A model generated the notes under the pieces. The model was not told where the DNA came from, did no database searches, and saw nothing but the letters and a program-made list of their open reading frames with translations. A DNA stretch of 64,000 nucleotides from Bog-473 sp035534235 (lineage in GTDB: Bacteria > Actinomycetota > Acidimicrobiia > Acidimicrobiales > RAAP-2): assembly GCA_035534235.1 (NCBI GenBank), contig DATLSH010000035.1, positions 1 to 64,000 of the forward strand, written 5' to 3'. Numbering within the stretch: the stretch's first letter is position 1; every line of letters begins with the position of its first letter. Shown piece after piece: positions 7,611 through 15,504 of this stretch. The position numbers were made by a program, and so were the translations under genes.

Positions 7611-8105
7611 GTGCCCCTCGTCGACCTGCCCGAAGATGAGGAGATGGCCGCCGCCGTCGCCTGCGTGGATGCCTGGACCGCGCGCGAGCTGGCTGGCGCA
7701 GGCCTGTTGGTGGCCGCCGAGCGCCAGGAGGTCACCGACCGGACGGCATCCCACCGGTGGTACCTGCGATTCAAGGGGGAGGAGAAGGACTTCATCACCG
7801 TCTGGCTCACCCTGCGCCAGCGCACGCTGCACCACGAGGCCCAGTTCATGCCGGCTCCAGAAGAGAATGCGGCCGAGGTCTTCGCCTACCTCCTGCGCTG
7901 CAATGCCGGCCTCTTCGGCATGTGGTTCGCCCTTGGCCCGGAAGACGCCGTGTACCTGGTCGGTCGCGTCCCCGCCCGGTTGATCGACGAGGACGAGCTT
8001 GACCGCATCGCCGGGTCGTCGGTGCTCTACACCGATGATCACTTCCCGACCGCGATGACGTTGGCTCACCCTTCCGTCTACCGGCGCCGGCCCCGCCGGT
8101 CGTAG
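7611..8105 (+). CDS. YbjN domain-containing protein
   Basis: This is a cytoplasmic alpha/beta protein of 164 residues with the YbjN pattern: HRWYLRFKGEEKDFITVWLTL, LHHEAQFMPAPEEN, YLLRCN and a DAVYLVGRVPA strand. The family resembles type III secretion chaperones in fold; its role in actinobacteria is unknown. The start is a GTG at 7611, 18 bases after mshA, so the two genes are probably one transcript. Confidence 0.75.
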   Translation: MPLVDLPEDEEMAAAVACVDAWTARELAGAGLLVAAERQEVTDRTASHRWYLRFKGEEKDFITVWLTLRQRTLHHEAQFMPAPEENAAEVFAYLLRCNAGLFGMWFALGPEDAVYLVGRVPARLIDEDELDRIAGSSVLYTDDHFPTAMTLAHPSVYRRRPRRS

Positions 8106-8135
8106 GGCACGGGCTGCACTCGTTATCGTCATCCC

Positions 8136-8954
8136 ATGCCGGTCAACCTGCTCATCGTCGGAGGCGGAAAGATGGGAGGGGCGCTCATGGGGGGGCTCCT
8201 CGCCTCGGGTTGGGCCCAGGCCACCGACCTCGCGGTCGTCGAGCCGGACGCCGGCCGCCGGGACGAGTTGGCGGCCGAGTTCCCCGGTGTCAGGCTGTTC
8301 GGCGTCCCCGAAGCCGGTCTCCTCAGCGACTCTGGCGAGCGCCTTTCTGGCGCCGTGCTGGCCGTCAAGCCCGATGCCGCCGAAGGAGCCTGCCGCGTGC
8401 TCGGGGCCGTTGGGGTCACGCGCGTCCTCTCCATTGTGGCCGGCATCCCGTGCGCCCGGTTGGAGACCGCACTGGGCGGCGAATCGAAGGTGGTCCGGGC
8501 GATGCCCAACACCCCGGCCCTGGTGCGTGCCGGCGTCACGGCCATCAGCGGTGGGTCGTTCGCCACGTCCGCGGACCTGGCCTGGGCCGAGGAGGTGATG
8601 GCAGCCGTGGGGACGGTGGTCCGCCTTCCCGAGCGCCAGCTTGACCCGGTGACCGGCCTCTCGGGCTCGGGACCGGCTTACTTCTTCCTCGTGGCCGAGG
8701 CCCTCATCGAATCAGGCGTGCAGATGGGCCTCACCCGTGAGATCAGCCGGACCCTGGTGGTCCAGACGATGCTCGGCTCGGCCAAGCTCCTGGCGGAGAC
8801 CGGCCAGGACCCCGAGGTGTTGCGGGCCATGGTCACCTCACCGGCCGGGACCACGGCGGCGGGGATCCGCACGCTTGAGGCGCGTGCCGTACGCTCGGCC
8901 TTCATGGAAGCGGTGGCCTCCGCCACCGAGAGGGCGCGCTCCCTCCTGCGCTGA
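8136..8954 (+). CDS. proC: pyrroline-5-carboxylate reductase
   Basis: ProC reduces pyrroline-5-carboxylate to proline with NAD(P)H. The N-terminal Rossmann motif is LLIVGGGKMGGALMGGLLAS, followed by AVKPDAAEGACRVL and VRAMPNTPALVRAG. The signature helical region is GLSGSGPAYFFLVAEALIE, and the tail has VTSPAGTTAAGIRTLE. Length (272) is normal. The ATG is preceded at six bases by a TATCGT -10-like box (8124-8129) and no ribosome-binding site. Confidence 0.95.
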   Translation: MPVNLLIVGGGKMGGALMGGLLASGWAQATDLAVVEPDAGRRDELAAEFPGVRLFGVPEAGLLSDSGERLSGAVLAVKPDAAEGACRVLGAVGVTRVLSIVAGIPCARLETALGGESKVVRAMPNTPALVRAGVTAISGGSFATSADLAWAEEVMAAVGTVVRLPERQLDPVTGLSGSGPAYFFLVAEALIESGVQMGLTREISRTLVVQTMLGSAKLLAETGQDPEVLRAMVTSPAGTTAAGIRTLEARAVRSAFMEAVASATERARSLLR

Positions 8955-8965
8955 AGGACCTCACT

Positions 8966-9859
8966 ATGGCACCGAGTCCCGTACAGACCGTCTTCTTCCT
9001 CTCCGACTACGGGACTCAGGACGAGTTCGTCGGGGTCGTGCATGCGGTGGTGGTGGCCGGCGCCCCCGGCGCTTCCGTCATCGACCTGACGCATCACATC
9101 CCGCCGTTCGACGTGCGGGCCGGCAGCCACACGCTGATGCGGGCCGTGCCCCACCTGGGCCCCGGCGTGGTCCTCGCCGTCGTCGATCCCGGCGTGGGGG
9201 ACCGTCGACGGGGACTCTGTATTGAGGTGTCCCTGCCCGGCGGCGGCCCGATGTTCTTCGTCGGGCCCGACAACGGTCTGCTGATCGCCGCGGCGGAGCT
9301 CGGCGCAGAGGCTCCCCTCGCCCACGCATACGAGCTGCACCGCCGGCACCGACCCGACGATCTGGGGAACACCTTCGACGGTCGTGACCTCTTCGCCCCG
9401 TCCGCCGCGGCCCTGTGCCGGGGCACGCCGCCGGCCGATCTGGGTGACCCGGTCAATCCCGATTCGGTGGTGCGGCTCTTCGGCGGAGTGGTGGAACAGG
9501 GGCGCCTGCACGACGGACGGACGTGCCTGAGGGCGGAAGTCACTTGGGTCGACCATTTCGGCAACATCCAGTTGGCGGCCACCGTGGTCGACGCCCGCGG
9601 CGCCGGGCTGCCTTCCACCGGAAGCATTGCGGTGCTGTCCTCGACCGACGGTGATCTGGGGGCCCCGGAGGCGCTCGCATCCGCCCTGGTGCCGGACGGG
9701 ATCCACCTTCGCTGCGTCAATGCGTTCGCCGAACTGGCACACGGCGAGCTGGGGCTGCTGGTCGACGCCAACGGGCATCTGGCGGTGATCGCCGGGGAGG
9801 CCTCGGCGGCGCATTGGCTGAACGTAGGTGCCGGCGAACTGATGGTGCTGGCCTGGTGA
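8966..9859 (+). CDS. SAM hydrolase / hydroxide adenosyltransferase (DUF62 family)
   Basis: Proteins of this family cleave S-adenosylmethionine to adenosine and methionine with water; rare members are fluorinases or chlorinases. The protein starts FFLSDYGTQDEFVGVVHAV with the conserved early Asp, then shows IDLTHHIPPFDVRAGSH, VVDPGVGDRRRGL, GPDNGLL and WVDHFGN. Those fit the hydrolase branch; I see nothing specific to fluorinases. Length (297) is slightly above the usual 260-290. Eleven bases separate it from proC and a GGA-rich ribosome-binding site precedes the ATG. Confidence 0.85.
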   Translation: MAPSPVQTVFFLSDYGTQDEFVGVVHAVVVAGAPGASVIDLTHHIPPFDVRAGSHTLMRAVPHLGPGVVLAVVDPGVGDRRRGLCIEVSLPGGGPMFFVGPDNGLLIAAAELGAEAPLAHAYELHRRHRPDDLGNTFDGRDLFAPSAAALCRGTPPADLGDPVNPDSVVRLFGGVVEQGRLHDGRTCLRAEVTWVDHFGNIQLAATVVDARGAGLPSTGSIAVLSSTDGDLGAPEALASALVPDGIHLRCVNAFAELAHGELGLLVDANGHLAVIAGEASAAHWLNVGAGELMVLAW

Positions 9860-9887
9860 GCTTTGGTGCCGACGCAATGATGGTCGG

Positions 9888-9893
9888 TACCAT
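9888..9893 (+). promoter_or_regulatory. -10 box of rex (TACCAT), likely leaderless
   Basis: TACCAT lies eight bases before the GTG of rex. A TTGGTG at 9863-9868, 19 bases upstream, could be the -35. There is no ribosome-binding site before the GTG. I could not find a TGTGAAC...GTTCACA-type Rex operator here. Confidence 0.35.
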
Positions 9894-9901
9894 CCCGGTC
9901 C

Positions 9902-10633
9902 GTGAGCGTTGAGCCGCCACCGTCGACGAGGCGTATTCCGGAGGCCACGGTGGTGCGCCTCCCGATCTACCAGCGCATCCTTGACGGGCTGGTCCGCAAC
10001 GGCGTGGCCACGGTCTCCTCGGAGCAGCTGGCCACCCTGGCCCGGGTCAACGCGGCCAAGGTGCGCAAGGACCTCTCCCTCCTCGGCTCGTTCGGCACGC
10101 GAGGGTCGGGTTACGACGCTGCCTTCCTGATCGCCCAGATCGATCGTGCACTGGGCACCGACCAGAACTGGCCGGTGGCGGTGGTGGGCATCGGAAACCT
10201 GGGTCGGGCCCTGACCAATTCGGCCGGGTTCGCCTCCCGGGGTTGCCGTATCACCGCTCTCTTCGACATCGACCCCGCGGTGGTCGGTGAGGAGATCGGG
10301 GGCTTGAAGGTGCGCCACATGGACGAAATTGCCAAACTCCGGCCGGCAGAGCGACCCGCCATCGGGGTCATCACCACGCCCGCATGGGCGGCCCAGCAGG
10401 TGGCTGACCTGCTGGTACAGGCGGGGATCACCTCGCTGCTCAATTTCGCACCCCGCGTCCTGGTCGTGCCGGCGCAGGTGCACCTGCGCTACGTCGATCT
10501 CTCCGTCGAACTGCAGGTCCTCGGCTTCTACCGGGCCCGGCCCGACGGCCCCGAGAGCGGTGCCCCAGCTGACAGCGACCGGGTCCCTCTGATTCGCTCG
10601 GTGGGCCGGACCCCCACTTCTGGACCGATCTGA
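9902..10633 (+). CDS. rex: redox-sensing transcriptional repressor Rex
   Basis: Rex senses the NADH/NAD+ ratio: NADH releases it from operators in front of respiratory genes. The winged helix (about residues 15-80) has VVRLPIYQRILDGL and VNAAKVRKDLSLLGSFGTRG. The Rossmann domain follows with VAVVGIGNLGRALTNS and an ALFDIDPAVVGEEIGG acidic loop, then ITTPAWAAQQVADLLV and the domain-swapped C-terminal helix. The GTG start fits a leaderless transcript. In Streptomyces coelicolor rex also precedes hemACD, so this layout is an established actinobacterial link between redox state and heme synthesis. Confidence 0.95.
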   Translation: MSVEPPPSTRRIPEATVVRLPIYQRILDGLVRNGVATVSSEQLATLARVNAAKVRKDLSLLGSFGTRGSGYDAAFLIAQIDRALGTDQNWPVAVVGIGNLGRALTNSAGFASRGCRITALFDIDPAVVGEEIGGLKVRHMDEIAKLRPAERPAIGVITTPAWAAQQVADLLVQAGITSLLNFAPRVLVVPAQVHLRYVDLSVELQVLGFYRARPDGPESGAPADSDRVPLIRSVGRTPTSGPI

Positions 10634-10649
10634 GCACCCTCCGGATGTC

Positions 10650-10666
10650 CTCCCGGTGCCCGGGAG
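10650..10666 (+). terminator. short GC hairpin between rex and hemA
   Basis: CTCCCGG-TGC-CCGGGAG has 7-bp perfect arms and a three-base loop, located 17 bases after the rex stop. It could attenuate read-through into hemA or protect the rex 3' end. It has no U-tract. Confidence 0.35.
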
Positions 10667-10718
10667 AAGGGTGACTGGCATGGGGCGCCGAAGGACCGGC
10701 ATGCTTGGTGTCCGACCC

Positions 10719-10724
10719 AGGAGG
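10719..10724 (+). promoter_or_regulatory. ribosome-binding site AGGAGG that fixes the hemA start
   Basis: A perfect AGGAGG lies seven bases before GTG 10732. It rules in that GTG over the in-frame TTG at 10705. Confidence 0.75.
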
Positions 10725-10731
10725 TCACAGA

Positions 10732-12003
10732 GTGTCCGTCGTTGTCGTAGGACTGCAGCACCAGCAGGCCCCGCTTTCGCTGCTTGAGGCGGTCGCGGTA
10801 GGCGACGCCGACCTGCACAAGGTGCTGGGCGCCCTTCGTCACCGCCGCAACGTGCAGGAGACCGTGGTGCTCTCGACCTGCCTCCGCACCGAGGTCTACG
10901 CGGTGGTTGACCGTTTTCACGATGCGGTGGCCGAGGTCTACGACGTCCTGGCCGAGCACTCCGGTGTCTCAACCGATGAGCTGGCTTCCCGGGCCACCAT
11001 CCGCTTCGACGATGACGTGACGTCGCACCTCTTCTCGGTCACGTCCGGCTTGGAATCGGCCGTCGTGGGCGAAAGCGAGGTCGTCGGGCAGGTCCGCCGC
11101 GCCTTTGAGTACGCGCAGGAGGAGGGCGCTTGCGGACCGGTGCTCTCGGCGCTCTTCCAGCACGCCCTGCAGACCGGGAAGCGGGTGCGCACCGAGACCG
11201 GCATCGCTCGGGGTACCACCTCGTTCGCCTACGCCGCCGTGACAGTGGCCCGGGGCGATCAGGAAAGCGGTCTCCGGGGCAAGCGGGTCGTGGTCCTCGG
11301 CGCAGGGGAGATGGGTCTCGGCGTCTGCCGGGCCCTGCGCGAGATCCCTGACGAACACGCACCCAGCAGCATCGTCGTGGTGAACCGATCGCTGGCCCGG
11401 GCCGCGGATCTGGTCCGCGAAGCCGGCGGCGCCGCCAAGCTGCGGGCCGCTCCTCTCGAAGACGTCCATGCCGCGCTGGCCGGCGCCGACGTTGTGCTGG
11501 CCGCCGTGGCCGCCGAGTCCCACGTGCTCACCACGGACCACTTCTCCGGTGTGGCCGGACCCATGTTGGTCATCGACTTCGGTGTCCCCCGCAACGTCGA
11601 ACCGGGCGTCGGCACGCTGGCTGGGATCACCCTGCTGGACATGGACACCTTGAGCGCGTCAGTGGCCCGGGCCCTGGGTGACCGTGCCGAGGAGTCCGAG
11701 GCGGCCCGGCTCATCATTGCCGCCGAGGTCGAACGCTTTCGCACGGCTAGTCGCCAGCGCGGGGCTGCGCCGATCATTGCGGCCCTGCGGGCTCGAATGG
11801 AGTCGCTGCGCGAGACCGAGCTTGAGCGGCACCGAGCCCAGCTGGCGGACCTCAATGAGGCCGAATGGGAACAGGTCGACGCCGCCACCCGGGCCACCAT
11901 GGCCAAAATGCTCCATGAGCCGACCATGCTCTTGAAGGAGACGGCAGGCACGCCGCGTGGTGAACGCCTGGTTGAGGCTCTTCGCATCCTCTTCGATCTT
12001 TAG
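10732..12003 (+). CDS. hemA: glutamyl-tRNA reductase
   Basis: HemA reduces glutamyl-tRNA to glutamate-1-semialdehyde, the entry to the C5 tetrapyrrole pathway. From GTG 10732 the protein is 423 residues and begins MSVVVVGLQHQQAPLSLLE. The catalytic Cys50 sits in VVLSTCLRTEVYAVVD. The GESEVVGQVRRAFEYAQ signature, the NADPH-binding VVVLGAGEMGLGVCRAL and the C-terminal dimerisation helices are all present. It is the first gene of the hemA-hemC-cobA/hemD-hemB-hemL series, downstream of rex. Confidence 0.96.
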   Translation: MSVVVVGLQHQQAPLSLLEAVAVGDADLHKVLGALRHRRNVQETVVLSTCLRTEVYAVVDRFHDAVAEVYDVLAEHSGVSTDELASRATIRFDDDVTSHLFSVTSGLESAVVGESEVVGQVRRAFEYAQEEGACGPVLSALFQHALQTGKRVRTETGIARGTTSFAYAAVTVARGDQESGLRGKRVVVLGAGEMGLGVCRALREIPDEHAPSSIVVVNRSLARAADLVREAGGAAKLRAAPLEDVHAALAGADVVLAAVAAESHVLTTDHFSGVAGPMLVIDFGVPRNVEPGVGTLAGITLLDMDTLSASVARALGDRAEESEAARLIIAAEVERFRTASRQRGAAPIIAALRARMESLRETELERHRAQLADLNEAEWEQVDAATRATMAKMLHEPTMLLKETAGTPRGERLVEALRILFDL

Positions 12004-12011
12004 GAGGCGCC

Positions 12012-12956
12012 ATGAGCACACTCCGTCTGGCCACGCGCGGGTCACCGCTAGCTCTCCTGCAATGCGAATTGGTGGCCGACGCCCTCCGGATGTCCAATGC
12101 CGGGCTTCAGGTCGAGGTCGTCGTCATCCGCACACGGGGCGACGAAAGTTCCCTGCCTCTGGACCAGATTGGTGGGCAGGGTGTCTTCGTCACCGAGGTG
12201 GAGGCAGCGGTGGCGGACGGACGGGCCGATGCCGCGGTGCATTCGGCCAAGGACATGCCATCGGTCATGGGGGAACGTCTTGTTCTGGCTGCCGTGCCCC
12301 CCCGGGGCGATCCCCGCGACGGACTGGTCGGGTGCGCGCTGGCGGACCTGCCGCCCGGGGGCCTCGTCGCCACCGGTTCGGCCCGGCGCCGGTCCCAGCT
12401 GGCCAATCTGCGCCCCGACCTGATGTTCACCGAGGTACGGGGGAACATGGAGCGCCGGGTCCGAACGGGGGAGGACGGCAGCGTATCCGCCGTCGTGGTC
12501 GCCGTGGCCGCCATGGACCGGTTGGGCTGGACCAGCCGCCTGAGCGACATACTGGATCCCATGGACGTGCTGCCCCAGGCGGGTCAGGGCGCCCTCGCTC
12601 TGCAGTGCCGGGCCGGAGACACCGACACCATCCGGGTCCTCCGCACCGTGGACGACGACGCCACCCACCGGGCCATCCGGGCTGAGAGAGCCGTGCTGGC
12701 GGGCCTCGGTGGCAGTTGCGCGGTGCCGGTGGGGGCGTGGGCTGAGCCGGTGGCTGATTCGTCGGAGTTGCGGGTGCACGGACTGCTGGCCAGCGGTGAC
12801 GGACGCACGGTGATCCGAATGACGCACACCGGCGAAGATCCCGAATCCGTGGGTGGCGAGCTCGCCCGCCGCCTCCTGGTCGATGGTGGTGGTTCGGGTA
12901 TCGACGGCTTTGATGCCGATGCCCCCGTGCAGCCCGGTGCCTTCGTGGCGCGGTGA
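12012..12956 (+). CDS. hemC: porphobilinogen deaminase (hydroxymethylbilane synthase)
   Basis: HemC joins four porphobilinogens into hydroxymethylbilane using a dipyrromethane cofactor attached to a Cys. The order is normal: LRLATRGSPLALLQ, DGRADAAVHSAKDMPS with the catalytic Asp region, TGSARRRSQL, LPQAGQGALALQCR, and the cofactor Cys in LGGSCAVPVGAWA. Length is 314 residues. A GGAGG ribosome-binding site lies just before the ATG, eight bases after hemA, and its stop overlaps the start of cobA/hemD. Confidence 0.95.
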   Translation: MSTLRLATRGSPLALLQCELVADALRMSNAGLQVEVVVIRTRGDESSLPLDQIGGQGVFVTEVEAAVADGRADAAVHSAKDMPSVMGERLVLAAVPPRGDPRDGLVGCALADLPPGGLVATGSARRRSQLANLRPDLMFTEVRGNMERRVRTGEDGSVSAVVVAVAAMDRLGWTSRLSDILDPMDVLPQAGQGALALQCRAGDTDTIRVLRTVDDDATHRAIRAERAVLAGLGGSCAVPVGAWAEPVADSSELRVHGLLASGDGRTVIRMTHTGEDPESVGGELARRLLVDGGGSGIDGFDADAPVQPGAFVAR

Positions 12957-14470
12957 CCGTCTATCTCGTCGGCGCCGGCCCCGGGGACCCAGGCCTCCTG
13001 ACCCGCCGGGGTGCGGAGCTCCTTTCCCAGGCGGACGTGGTGATCTATGACCGCTTGGTCCATCGGTCGCTCCTTGTCCTGGCACCGCCTTCGGCCGAGC
13101 TCATCGATGTGGGAAAGCAGCCCGATGCGGCACGCGGTGGCCTGTCTCGGCAGGACGAGATCAACAGACTCCTCGTCGCCCATGGTCAACGCGCGCCCAC
13201 GGTGGTGCGGCTGAAGGGGGGGGACCCGTTCCTCTTCGGGCGGGGGGGTGAAGAGGTCGAAGTCCTGTCCCGGGCCGGCATTCCGTGGGAAGTGGTTCCC
13301 GGGGTCACCTCGGCTTTCGGGGTACCGGCCGCGGTGGGTATTCCCGTCACCCACCGGGGCCTGTCCTCTTCGGTCACCGTGGTCACCGGGCGGGTCGGTG
13401 ACCCGCCTGCGCCGGGAGGAATCGACTGGGCCGCATTGGCCCGGGTCGACGGCACGCTTGTGATTCTCATGGGGATGACGACCCGGGCCGAGATCGCCGA
13501 GGCCCTGGAACGGGGCGGCAAACCGCTCGACACGCCGGTCGCCGTGATTGAGCGCGGGACCACTCCGGCCCAACGGGTGGTTCGCACCACACTCGACCAG
13601 CTGGCCCAGGTTGACCTCGTGTCCCCCTCCGTGATCGTGGTGGGACCAGTGGCGGCGCTCGGAGAAGGAGCGCCGTCGCGCTTCGCGCCGGGTCGCCTCT
13701 CCGGTCGCACGGTGGTCGTCACGCGATCGGGACCGCGCGCGCAGGGTCTGATAGACGCCCTGAACTGGGCAGGGGCCCGGACACTTGAGTTGCCCTTGAC
13801 CGTGCAGACCGATCCGTCCGATGGGGGGGCCGCCCTGCGGGCCGCCGCGGCGGAGGTGGGCATCTGCCGGTGGGTGGTCCTCACGTCGGTCAACGCGGTG
13901 CACCGCTTCATGGGTGCGTTGCGCGATGCGAGGTCCCTGGGCGCGACTTTGATCGCCGCGGTGGGTCCCGAGACGGCCGCCGCCCTGCGCGTGGCAGGTG
14001 TGGAGCCCGACCTAGTCCCGAACGATCACCGGGCCCGCGGCCTCGTTGAGGAGTTCCCCGCTTGCCCGGCCGACGCGCCGCGCGCGGCCGTCCTCTTCCC
14101 GTGTGGGGATCTGGCGCCATCCACCATTGAAGACGGCTTGGGCAAGAAAGGATGGCAGGTCCGCCGAGTCGAGGCCTACCGGACGGTCAACCTCCCCCCG
14201 CCCGAACCGACGCTCCTCACCCAGATTGCCGAGGCGGATGCGGTGACCTTCACCGCCACGTCCTCGGTTGCCGCCTACCTGGCTCTCCGGGGTGCTGACG
14301 GTGAGCGGTTGCCCGTCCCGCCCCGCGTGGTGTGCATCGGACCGACAACGGTCCAGGCTGCACGGGCCATGGGCATGGCAGGTGTGGAGGAAGCACCCGA
14401 GGCGTCAACGGCGGGCATGGTGGCTGCGCTGGTGGCTACCTTCGCCGGTGACCAGGGCGTCGGACCGTAG
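12953..14470 (+). CDS. uroporphyrinogen-III C-methyltransferase / uroporphyrinogen-III synthase fusion
   Basis: The protein has two enzymes in one chain. Residues about 1-245 are a SUMT/CobA methyltransferase (VYLVGAGPGDPGLLTRRGAE, VVRLKGGDPFLFGRGGEE, VTHRGLSSSVTVVTG, LVILMGM), which makes precorrin-2 from uroporphyrinogen III using SAM. Residues about 255-500 are the HemD synthase (GRTVVVTRSGPRAQGLIDAL, VLTSVNAVHRF, TFTATSSVAAYL). The fusion is common in actinobacteria and places the branch to siroheme/cobalamin and the ring-closing step in one polypeptide. The GTG start overlaps the hemC stop by four bases (GTGA). Confidence 0.93.
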   Translation: MTVYLVGAGPGDPGLLTRRGAELLSQADVVIYDRLVHRSLLVLAPPSAELIDVGKQPDAARGGLSRQDEINRLLVAHGQRAPTVVRLKGGDPFLFGRGGEEVEVLSRAGIPWEVVPGVTSAFGVPAAVGIPVTHRGLSSSVTVVTGRVGDPPAPGGIDWAALARVDGTLVILMGMTTRAEIAEALERGGKPLDTPVAVIERGTTPAQRVVRTTLDQLAQVDLVSPSVIVVGPVAALGEGAPSRFAPGRLSGRTVVVTRSGPRAQGLIDALNWAGARTLELPLTVQTDPSDGGAALRAAAAEVGICRWVVLTSVNAVHRFMGALRDARSLGATLIAAVGPETAAALRVAGVEPDLVPNDHRARGLVEEFPACPADAPRAAVLFPCGDLAPSTIEDGLGKKGWQVRRVEAYRTVNLPPPEPTLLTQIAEADAVTFTATSSVAAYLALRGADGERLPVPPRVVCIGPTTVQAARAMGMAGVEEAPEASTAGMVAALVATFAGDQGVGP

Positions 14471-14481
14471 GCTGGTTGGGC

Positions 14482-15504
14482 ATGGCACCCGCCATCTCCT
14501 CCCCGCCACCACACGCCGGCCCCGGATTCCCGGTGCGTCGCCTGCGGCGACTCCGTCGCACCTCGGCATTGCGCCGGTTGGTGGCCGAGGCGCGCCTCGG
14601 AGTTGACGACCTCATCGCCCCTCTCTTCGTGCGGGAGGGGATCGACTCGGCGGTCCCCATCGCCTCCATGCCCGGCCAGTCCCAGCACACCGTCGACTCG
14701 CTGGTGGTGGTGGCCAAGCGCCTGGTCTCGCTCGGCATCCCGGGCATCATGCTCTTCGGGGTGCCCACCCGGAAGGACTCCCAGGGTAGTGAGGCCTGGA
14801 ACCCTGACGGTGTCGTGCAGAGCGCCCTCCGGTCCCTGCGCGACGCGGTGGGGGATGAGCTGGTCCTCATGGCCGACCTCTGTCTCTGTGAGTACACCGA
14901 CCATGGGCATTGCGGGGTGCTCGGCCCCGACTCCGGGGTGCGCAATGATCCGACGCTCGAGCTGTACCAGCGCATCGCCCTGGCCCAGGCCGGGGCGGGG
15001 GCGGACGTGGTGGCACCGAGTGGGATGATGGACGGGCAGGTGGCCGCCATCAGGGCCGCGCTCGACGGTGGTGGTGCCGACCGGGTCGCGATCCTGGCCT
15101 ACGCCGCCAAGTACGCCTCCGCCCTGTACGGCCCGTTTCGTGACGCCGTCGACGTGACCATTGCCGGGGGCGGGGACCGTCGCGCCTATCAACAGGATCC
15201 GCGCAACCGACGCGAGGCACTTCTTGAAATTGCCCAGGACTTGGCCGAAGGGGCCGACATGATCATGGTCAAGCCGGCCATGACCTCGCTCGACGTGCTG
15301 GCGGCCGCCCGCCGCTCCGTCCGTGTCCCCCTGGCGGCCTACCACGTCAGTGGCGAGTACGCCATGGTTCAGGCCGCAGCCGCAGCCGGGTGGATCGACG
15401 GGCCCGCAGTGGCCATGGAGCAGCTGATCGCGCTCAAGCGCGCCGGCGCCGACTTCATCCTCACCTACTTCGCGGCAGAGGTGGCTGAGGCCTTGGGTGG
15501 CTGA
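14482..15504 (+). CDS. hemB: delta-aminolevulinic acid dehydratase (porphobilinogen synthase)
   Basis: HemB condenses two 5-aminolevulinates to porphobilinogen. The Schiff-base lysines are K210 in AILAYAAKYASALYGPFRD and K264 in MIMVKPAMTSLDVL. The DLCLCEYTDHGHCG segment supplies the three Cys of the zinc-dependent type. Length from ATG 14482 is 340 residues; an in-frame TTG lies six bases earlier. A TAGGCT box overlaps the stop of the previous gene eight bases before the ATG and could be an internal promoter, though co-transcription with the upstream hem genes is simpler. Confidence 0.95.
   Translation: MAPAISSPPPHAGPGFPVRRLRRLRRTSALRRLVAEARLGVDDLIAPLFVREGIDSAVPIASMPGQSQHTVDSLVVVAKRLVSLGIPGIMLFGVPTRKDSQGSEAWNPDGVVQSALRSLRDAVGDELVLMADLCLCEYTDHGHCGVLGPDSGVRNDPTLELYQRIALAQAGAGADVVAPSGMMDGQVAAIRAALDGGGADRVAILAYAAKYASALYGPFRDAVDVTIAGGGDRRAYQQDPRNRREALLEIAQDLAEGADMIMVKPAMTSLDVLAAARRSVRVPLAAYHVSGEYAMVQAAAAAGWIDGPAVAMEQLIALKRAGADFILTYFAAEVAEALGG

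Noticed and set aside
9860..9901. Search for a Rex operator in the rex promoter
   Set aside because: No TGTGAAC-type inverted repeat; only a partial repeat around GGTCGGTACC.
8678..10972. 764-codon minus-strand frame
   Set aside because: Shadow of proC, the SAM hydrolase and rex, each of which has clear family motifs.
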